Assembly: GCA_945861595.1 (NCBI GenBank)
Contig: CAMAVE010000007.1
Location: 1 to 48,589 of the forward strand
Source of the DNA: Synechococcus sp. UW140
GTDB lineage: Bacteria; Cyanobacteriota; Cyanobacteriia; PCC-6307; Cyanobiaceae
DNA length: 48,589 bases
Direction of reading: 5' to 3'
Part shown: positions 44,105 through 48,589 of the stretch, one piece after another
How positions within the stretch are numbered: position 1 is the stretch's first letter
Layout: the number at the start of each line of letters is the position of its first letter
The notes under the pieces: model-generated
What the model saw: only the letters and a program-made list of their open reading frames with translations
The model's database searches: none
What the model was told of the DNA's origin: nothing
Made by a program: the position numbers and the translations under genes

Positions 44105-45127
44105 ATGACCTTGCGCGTTGCGATCAATGGATTCGGCCGAATTGGTCGCAACTTCATGCGCTGCTGGCTGAGCCGCGGTGCCAACACGGGCATCGAGGTC
44201 GTGGGTCTGAACGACACCTCCGATCCCCGCACCAACTCCCACCTGCTCCAGTACGACTCGATGCTGGGCCACATCCGCGATGCGGAGGTGAGCTACACCG
44301 ATAACGCCATCATCGTCAACGGCAAGGAGATCAAGTGCTTCTCTGACCGTAATCCTCTCAACCTGCCTTGGAAAGAGTGGGGTGTGGATTTGGTGATCGA
44401 ATCCACCGGCGTTTTTAACGACGACGTTGGCGCTAGCAAGCACCTTCAAGCTGGTGCCAAGAAGGTGATCCTCACCGCCCCTGGTAAGGGCGCTGGTGTG
44501 GGCACCTTCGTGGTTGGCGTCAACGCCGACCAATACCGCCACGAGGATTTCGACATCCTCAGCAACGCCAGCTGCACCACCAACTGCATGGCGCCCGTGG
44601 TCAAGGTGCTGGACCAAACCTTCGGCATCGTCAAGGGCACGATGACCACCACCCACAGCTACACGGGTGACCAGCGCATCCTTGATGCCAGCCACCGGGA
44701 CCTGCGCCGCGCCCGCGCCGCCGCCGTCAACATTGTTCCCACCTCCACCGGTGCCGCCCAGGCCGTGGCCCTGGTCTATCCGCCCATGAAGGGCAAGCTC
44801 AATGGCATTGCCATGCGCGTGCCGACCCCCAACGTGTCGGTGGTCGACATGGTGCTGGAAGTGGCCCGCGGCACCACCAAAGAGGAAGTCAATGCCGTGC
44901 TCAAGGCGTCCGCCGAGGGCGCCATGAAGGGGATCATCAAGTACTCCGACCTGCCCCTGGTCTCCAGCGACCACGCTGGCACCAACGAATCCACCATCGT
45001 CGATTCCGACCTCACCTTGGTGATGGGCGACAACATGGTGAAGGTGATCTGCTGGTACGACAACGAGTGGGGCTACAGCCAGCGCGTTGTTGACCTGGCC
45101 GAACTGGTGTCCAGCAACTGGAAGTGA
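44105..45127 (+). CDS. gap2: Glyceraldehyde-3-phosphate dehydrogenase (Gap2 type)
   Basis: The 340-residue enzyme has the Rossmann start [18 protein letters not shown], catalytic Cys157 in [12 protein letters not shown] and the general-base histidine in [36 protein letters not shown] is also present, as in the chloroplast-type and cyanobacterial Gap2 that works with NADPH or NADH in the Calvin cycle. It is a single-gene transcription unit with its own promoter and two terminators. Codons are strongly biased to C-ending forms, as expected for a highly expressed gene. Confidence 0.96.
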   Translation: MTLRVAINGFGRIGRNFMRCWLSRGANTGIEVVGLNDTSDPRTNSHLLQYDSMLGHIRDAEVSYTDNAIIVNGKEIKCFSDRNPLNLPWKEWGVDLVIESTGVFNDDVGASKHLQAGAKKVILTAPGKGAGVGTFVVGVNADQYRHEDFDILSNASCTTNCMAPVVKVLDQTFGIVKGTMTTTHSYTGDQRILDASHRDLRRARAAAVNIVPTSTGAAQAVALVYPPMKGKLNGIAMRVPTPNVSVVDMVLEVARGTTKEEVNAVLKASAEGAMKGIIKYSDLPLVSSDHAGTNESTIVDSDLTLVMGDNMVKVICWYDNEWGYSQRVVDLAELVSSNWK

Positions 45128-45129
45128 GG

Positions 45130-45165
45130 CCTCGGGGCTTTTGCCCCTGAGGAACCACTCTTTTT
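45130..45165 (+). terminator. First gap2 terminator
   Basis: CCTC plus GGGGC (45130-45138) pairs with GCCCC, a one-base bulge and GAGG (45143-45152), around a TTTT loop. A run of five T comes 9 bases later (about 45161-45165), a little far for an ideal intrinsic terminator. Confidence 0.65.
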
Positions 45166-45181
45166 AAACGCTGTTTGATTG

Positions 45182-45230
45182 AGCCTGACCTAGCAGTTCC
45201 TTTGACGGTTCTGCCGGGGTCAGGCTTTTT
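45182..45230 (+). terminator. Second, strong gap2 terminator
   Basis: AGCCTGACC (45182-45190) pairs perfectly with GGTCAGGCT (45218-45226). An inner GCAG/CTGC pair gives a long hairpin, and the T-run continues to 45230. Two hairpins in a row suggest tight isolation of gap2 from the converging thiL. Confidence 0.8.
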
Positions 45231-45313
45231 GTTGCGAGGCCCTGGGTGCGGGGGCTGGTGGACCTGGCGCCTTTGCGAGGGCTTGATGGCCCTCCGCCGA
45301 TCGCTGCCAGCGC

Positions 45314-46330
45314 TCAGTGGAAGTGGCTAAACCCGGCGGCGTCCGCCAGCGTCAGGGCGGTCCCGTCGGCCCAGCGCAGGGGCCTGGCGTCCGAGCCGCT
45401 GACCTCAGAGGCTTGGGCCGGCTCTAGGCGACCGATCACCTGGGCCCCCTCCAGCTGCTCCACTAGGGCTTCGGCCCAGGCGGGGGCTAGGGCCAGCACC
45501 AATTCGAAGTCTTCGCCGCCGCCCAGGCACCAGGGTTCGGCCTGGGGCAGGTCCGCCATGGCGGCGGCCAGGGGCAATTGGCTCCGCTCCAGCACGGCCT
45601 GGCACTGGCTGCGGTTGGCGATCGCCGCCACGGCCTGGCCCAGGCCATCGCTGCTGTCCATGCCGGCCACCCGCCAGGGCTCGCCCGGGGGCTGGCTGGC
45701 CACCAGGGCCGCCAGCCCATCCAGGCGGGGCCGCGGCCGGCGATGGGCGGTGATGGCCCGCTCCTGCAGTTCCGCCGAGGCCAGGGGTTCCAGCTCCCCT
45801 TGAAGCAGGGCCAAGCCCAGGCGGCTGAGGCCGTGGGCCCCGCTGCTCACCAGCAGGTCGCCGGGGCGGCCATCGCGGCGGCGAATCGGCCGGGCCGGGT
45901 TGAGGCGCCCCAGGGCCGTGATCGCCAATAGCCGCTGCTGGCCGCCGCTGCAGTCGCCGCCAAGCAGCTCGCCGCCGTAGCGGGCCAGGGCCTGGCCCAG
46001 GCCGGTGTACACGCCCTCAACCCAGGCCCAGGGCGTCTCGGCTGGGGCGGCTAGGCCCACGGTGAGCCCCACCACCTGGTTGCAACCCATGGCAGCCAGG
46101 TCGGAAAGGTTGGCGGCGGCGGCCCGCCAGCCCAGGTCCTCGGGGCCCATGGTGGCGTCGCTGAAGTGGATCCCTTCCACTAGCAAGTCCGTGGTCACCA
46201 CCAAGTTGCGGTCCCGATCTGGGCTGATCAGGGCACCGTCGTCATCAAATTGGCCGGGGGGCGCATAGGCCCCGAGGCGCTTGATCAGGCCCCATTCCCC
46301 GAGGTCGGCGAGCCGCAGCGGCTCAGCCAT
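45314..46330 (-). CDS. thiL: Thiamine-monophosphate kinase
   Basis: ThiL phosphorylates thiamine monophosphate to the active diphosphate. The 338-residue product has the AIR-synthase-related fold: LGEWGLIKRL, TTDLLVEGIHF (metal and substrate loop), NLSDLAAMG, GGDCSGG, GMDSSDGL and CLGGGEDFELV. Its start overlaps the end of the cyclophilin gene by 8 bases, so translation is likely coupled. The linkage with a lumenal cyclophilin is conserved in this lineage from memory, but no functional link is evident. Confidence 0.93.
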   Translation of the reverse strand: MAEPLRLADLGEWGLIKRLGAYAPPGQFDDDGALISPDRDRNLVVTTDLLVEGIHFSDATMGPEDLGWRAAAANLSDLAAMGCNQVVGLTVGLAAPAETPWAWVEGVYTGLGQALARYGGELLGGDCSGGQQRLLAITALGRLNPARPIRRRDGRPGDLLVSSGAHGLSRLGLALLQGELEPLASAELQERAITAHRRPRPRLDGLAALVASQPPGEPWRVAGMDSSDGLGQAVAAIANRSQCQAVLERSQLPLAAAMADLPQAEPWCLGGGEDFELVLALAPAWAEALVEQLEGAQVIGRLEPAQASEVSGSDARPLRWADGTALTLADAAGFSHFH

Positions 46331-47468
46331 GGGCCTGCAGGTTTTCGGCGCCGTCGATCACCCGCGCCTTGACGATGCCGTCATCGGCGCTGAGCTCCTG
46401 CAGCACATCAAAGCCATCCACGACGTAGCCGAAGGCGGCATAGCGGCCATCGATCAAGTTCAAGCCCGCGGGGGTGAGTTCGGCTTCAAACAAAAACAGG
46501 AAGAACTGGGAGGAGCCGTCATTGAGGGCCTCGTCGGAATGGGCCCAGCCCAGGGTGCCTTTGGTGGCAAAGGGCAGCACCGGCGTGGCCTTGAACAGGC
46601 CGAGATCCTCAAAGGTTTGGTTGTAGAAGGGATCCGCTTGGTCCGGCACCCGGATCTCCAAGGGCACCTGGCGTTCGGCCTTGGTTTTGGGATCGACGAA
46701 GCCCTTGGCAGGTCCAACGGGATCCCCGGTTTGCAGCACGTAGAAGTCTTCAGCCCGGTTGAAGGGCAGGCCGTCGTAGAAGCCCCGCTGCACCAGATCA
46801 ACGAAGGCCCCGGCGGTGATGGGGGCGTTGTAGCCATCCACCACGGCGGTGAGCACGCCCTTGGTGGTGGTCAGTTCCACGGTGGCGCGGCCCAGCAGCC
46901 TGGGCAGGTCGGCGAATTCTGCGGGGATCTCGAAGGGGAAGGGACCCACCTGCAGGGCTTCCAGGTCACCGATCGTGGCCAGGGCGGTGCGCCGGGCGGC
47001 CAGAAAGCCATCGCGGTCCTGCTGGTCGGCGGCGCTCGCCATGGTCTGGAGCTGCTCGGCCACGGCGCTTAAGGCCGCCACGCTCGCGTCCCGATCGGCC
47101 GGCGGCAGGCTGGCGGTGATCGCCGTGCCCCGGGTGCCCAGTTGCCCTTGGCTGCGGCGCACGCTTGAGCTCAGGGCACCCCAGCGCTTGGCGCGCAGGT
47201 CGTCGCTGGTGCCCTCCAGCTGGTGTTGCAGCTTCTGAAGATCCTTCGATTCGATCGGCAGGGCATCGCGCAGGATCGCCGCCGGGTCGGTCACGGCATT
47301 GCCAGGCGGCAGGAAGGCCCAGGCGGGCCCAGGGGCGAGCAGCCCCACCAGCAGCAGGGCGGCCAGAAGCGGTCTGGAGCCAGCGGCGCCTAGGGCCTGG
47401 AACCATCCCGAGAGCCAGGAGGTCCAGGGCTTGGTCGCCAGTTGAACCCGCCTGTGACTGGGATCCAT
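46323..47468 (-). CDS. Cyclophilin-type peptidyl-prolyl isomerase, thylakoid-lumen CYP38/TLP40-like
   Basis: The 381-residue product has a signal peptide (hydrophobic LLAALLLVGLLAPGPAWA, residues ~34-51, with AxA-type cleavage). An alpha-helical ~140-residue domain follows (NAVTDPAAILRDALPIES, SKDLQKLQHQLEGTSDDLRAKRW), then a cyclophilin domain (~190-375). This layout matches plant CYP38/TLP40, which acts in photosystem II assembly, and its cyanobacterial homologues. The cyclophilin core is diverged: TKGVLTAVVDGYNAPITAGAF, FNRAEDFYVLQTGDP, SSQFFLFLFEAEL. The usual catalytic Arg region (FHR) reads FNR, so isomerase activity may be weak. It leads thiL on the same strand. Confidence 0.9.
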   Translation of the reverse strand: MDPSHRRVQLATKPWTSWLSGWFQALGAAGSRPLLAALLLVGLLAPGPAWAFLPPGNAVTDPAAILRDALPIESKDLQKLQHQLEGTSDDLRAKRWGALSSSVRRSQGQLGTRGTAITASLPPADRDASVAALSAVAEQLQTMASAADQQDRDGFLAARRTALATIGDLEALQVGPFPFEIPAEFADLPRLLGRATVELTTTKGVLTAVVDGYNAPITAGAFVDLVQRGFYDGLPFNRAEDFYVLQTGDPVGPAKGFVDPKTKAERQVPLEIRVPDQADPFYNQTFEDLGLFKATPVLPFATKGTLGWAHSDEALNDGSSQFFLFLFEAELTPAGLNLIDGRYAAFGYVVDGFDVLQELSADDGIVKARVIDGAENLQAHG

Positions 47469-47507
47469 TGCTTAAGGCCTGCCTCTGAACGGACTTTGGC
47501 ACAGCCG

Positions 47508-47513
47508 TACAAT
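47508..47513 (+). promoter_or_regulatory. Likely -10 element of efp (TACAAT)
   Basis: TACAAT lies 23 bases before the efp ATG in the 67-base divergent gap with the cyclophilin gene. A -35 hexamer is not clear. Confidence 0.45.
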
Positions 47514-47535
47514 CCGCCTCAAACGTTCTGCCGGA

Positions 47536-48096
47536 ATGATCTCGAGCAACGACTTTCGTACCGGCACCTCGATCGAGCTCGATGGCCAGGTTTGGCGTGT
47601 GGTCGAGTTCCTGCACGTGAAGCCCGGCAAGGGCTCCGCCTTCGTGCGCACCAAGCTCAAGGCCGTCCAGAGCGGCAACGTGGTGGAGAAGACCTTCCGG
47701 GCTGGCGAGACCGTGCCCCAGGCCGTGCTTGAGAAATCCACCCTGCAGCACACCTACATGGAGGCCGATGACTACGTCTTCATGGACATGGGCACCTTTG
47801 AGGAAACCCGCCTCACCGCCAAGCAGATCGGTGACAGCCGCAAATACCTCAAAGAAGGCATGGAAGTGAGCGTGGTGGCTTGGAACGGCAAGCCCCTTGA
47901 AGTGGAGCTCCCCAATTCCGTGGTGCTGGAGATCACCCAGACCGACCCCGGTGTTAAGGGTGATACGGCTACCGGTGGCACCAAGCCCGCCATCGTCGAA
48001 ACCGGGGCCCAGGTGATGGTTCCCCTGTTCCTCTCGATCGGCGAGAAGATCAAGATCGATACCCGCACCGACAGCTATCTGGGCCGGGAGAACTGA
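47536..48096 (+). CDS. efp: Translation elongation factor P
   Basis: EF-P relieves ribosome stalling at polyproline. The 186-residue protein is standard length with three beta-barrel domains. The tip loop reads VKPGKGSAF with Lys32 at the usual modification site. No modification gene (epmA, ymfI or earP) is in the window. [16 protein letters not shown] is the family C-terminal signature. accB follows after 5 bases, an efp-accB operon known in many bacteria. Confidence 0.96.
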   Translation: MISSNDFRTGTSIELDGQVWRVVEFLHVKPGKGSAFVRTKLKAVQSGNVVEKTFRAGETVPQAVLEKSTLQHTYMEADDYVFMDMGTFEETRLTAKQIGDSRKYLKEGMEVSVVAWNGKPLEVELPNSVVLEITQTDPGVKGDTATGGTKPAIVETGAQVMVPLFLSIGEKIKIDTRTDSYLGREN

Positions 48097-48101
48097 ACGC
48101 C

Positions 48102-48581
48102 ATGCAGCTCGACCACGACCAGCTTCGCCAGCTCATCACCCTGCTTGGCGAGAGCGACATCCAGGAACTCAAGCTCGAGGGAGACGACTTCCGCCTCGAA
48201 CTACGTCGCAACCTGCCGGCCAGCCAGCCCCAGGTGGTGATGCAGGCTCCCCCTGCTCCAGCCATGGTGGCTGCTCCCGTGGCGGCCCCGTCCGCCTCCC
48301 CTTCCGCAGCGCCTCCGGCAGCGGCCGCCGTTCGCGGCGACCTGCTGGAGATCACGGCGCCGATGGTGGGTACCTTTTACCGGGCTTCAGCCCCTGGCGA
48401 ACCCGCCTTTGTGGAGCTGGGGAGTCGCATCTCCGTCGGCCAACCCATTTGCATTCTCGAGGCGATGAAGCTGATGAATGAATTGGAGGCGGAGGTGAGT
48501 GGTGAGGTCGTTGAGATCCTGGTGGAGAACGGCACACCGGTGGAGTTCGGCCAGGTGCTGATGCGCGTCAGGCCGGCCTGA
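48102..48581 (+). CDS. accB: Biotin carboxyl carrier protein of acetyl-CoA carboxylase
   Basis: AccB carries carboxybiotin for fatty-acid synthesis. The 159-residue protein has an N-terminal helix part (LDHDQLRQLITLLGESDIQELKLEGDDFRLELRR) and an Ala/Pro-rich hinge (~45-78). The biotinyl domain follows with Lys123 in EAMKLMN and the usual MVGTFYRA start. It lies 5 bases downstream of efp. The gene is complete; 8 bases remain to the window edge. Confidence 0.96.
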   Translation: MQLDHDQLRQLITLLGESDIQELKLEGDDFRLELRRNLPASQPQVVMQAPPAPAMVAAPVAAPSASPSAAPPAAAAVRGDLLEITAPMVGTFYRASAPGEPAFVELGSRISVGQPICILEAMKLMNELEAEVSGEVVEILVENGTPVEFGQVLMRVRPA

Positions 48582-48589
48582 TCCTGGCA

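Noticed and set aside
43898-44974. Long N-terminal extension of murC on the minus strand
   Set aside because: It is antisense to gap2 and has no MurC similarity before the GVGGIGMSA region. It is a shadow frame caused by high GC.

Overview
The window is chromosomal DNA, GC-rich, from a cyanobacterium of the Synechococcus/Cyanobium (picocyanobacterial) group. This rests on gene content and order recalled from that lineage: dnaN, a PRC-barrel-like protein, purL, purF, gyrA/parC, a TPR protein, queG, an HpsJ-like protein, a DUF502 protein, nusB, ftsY, a SpoIIE/PP2C phosphatase, argH, an RRM protein, dusA, a flavoprotein, pil genes, grpE, dnaJ, rsgA, ybaB, murB, murC, gap2, thiL, a lumenal cyclophilin, efp and accB. 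The photosynthetic-type Gap2, the CYP38-like lumenal cyclophilin, the DUF1400 protein and the small glycine-rich RRM protein also point to a cyanobacterium. No rRNA, tRNA, CRISPR array, transposase or prophage gene was seen.

Layout. Positions 1-1483 (minus) hold the end-truncated part of an ABC exporter half whose nucleotide-binding domain has lost its catalytic motifs. Then come a plus-strand protein with repeats resembling the type II secretion/pilus ATPase N-domain, a minus-strand recN-uvrA DNA-repair pair, a UbiB/ABC1 kinase-like gene, a free-standing DUF1400 protein and thrC. Positions 11639-12224 are non-coding. They hold a structured RNA candidate of the Yfr2 type (GGAAACA loop plus an intrinsic terminator), followed by a cluster of TTTTCC-type DnaA-box-like motifs just before dnaN. 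This is the probable replication origin.

Right of the origin, the plus strand carries dnaN, purL and purF, with a converging gyrA-TPR-queG group on the minus strand. A plus-strand run follows: HpsJ-like, DUF502, nusB, ftsY, rsbU-like, argH and the RRM gene. Next are divergent dusA and an HI0933-type flavoprotein. A minus-strand pilB-pilT-pilC cluster (33.1-37.5 kb) is visibly more A/T-rich than its surroundings, and its PilB ends in a four-cysteine ribbon. grpE, dnaJ, a TusA-like gene and rsgA lie on the plus strand and converge, across a 20-bp tandem repeat, on minus-strand murC-murB-ybaB. gap2 follows with two terminators, then minus-strand cyclophilin-thiL, and plus-strand efp-accB at the right edge.

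Most genes are housekeeping: replication and repair, purine, threonine and arginine synthesis, cell wall, protein folding and targeting, and translation. The pilus ATPases and platform, the secretion-type ABC half and the N-domain-repeat protein are the surface and secretion component. No clearly new multi-gene system was found. The least-explained parts are the degenerate exporter subunit, the origin-adjacent RNA, the non-canonical DnaA-box-like cluster and the PilB zinc-ribbon tail.
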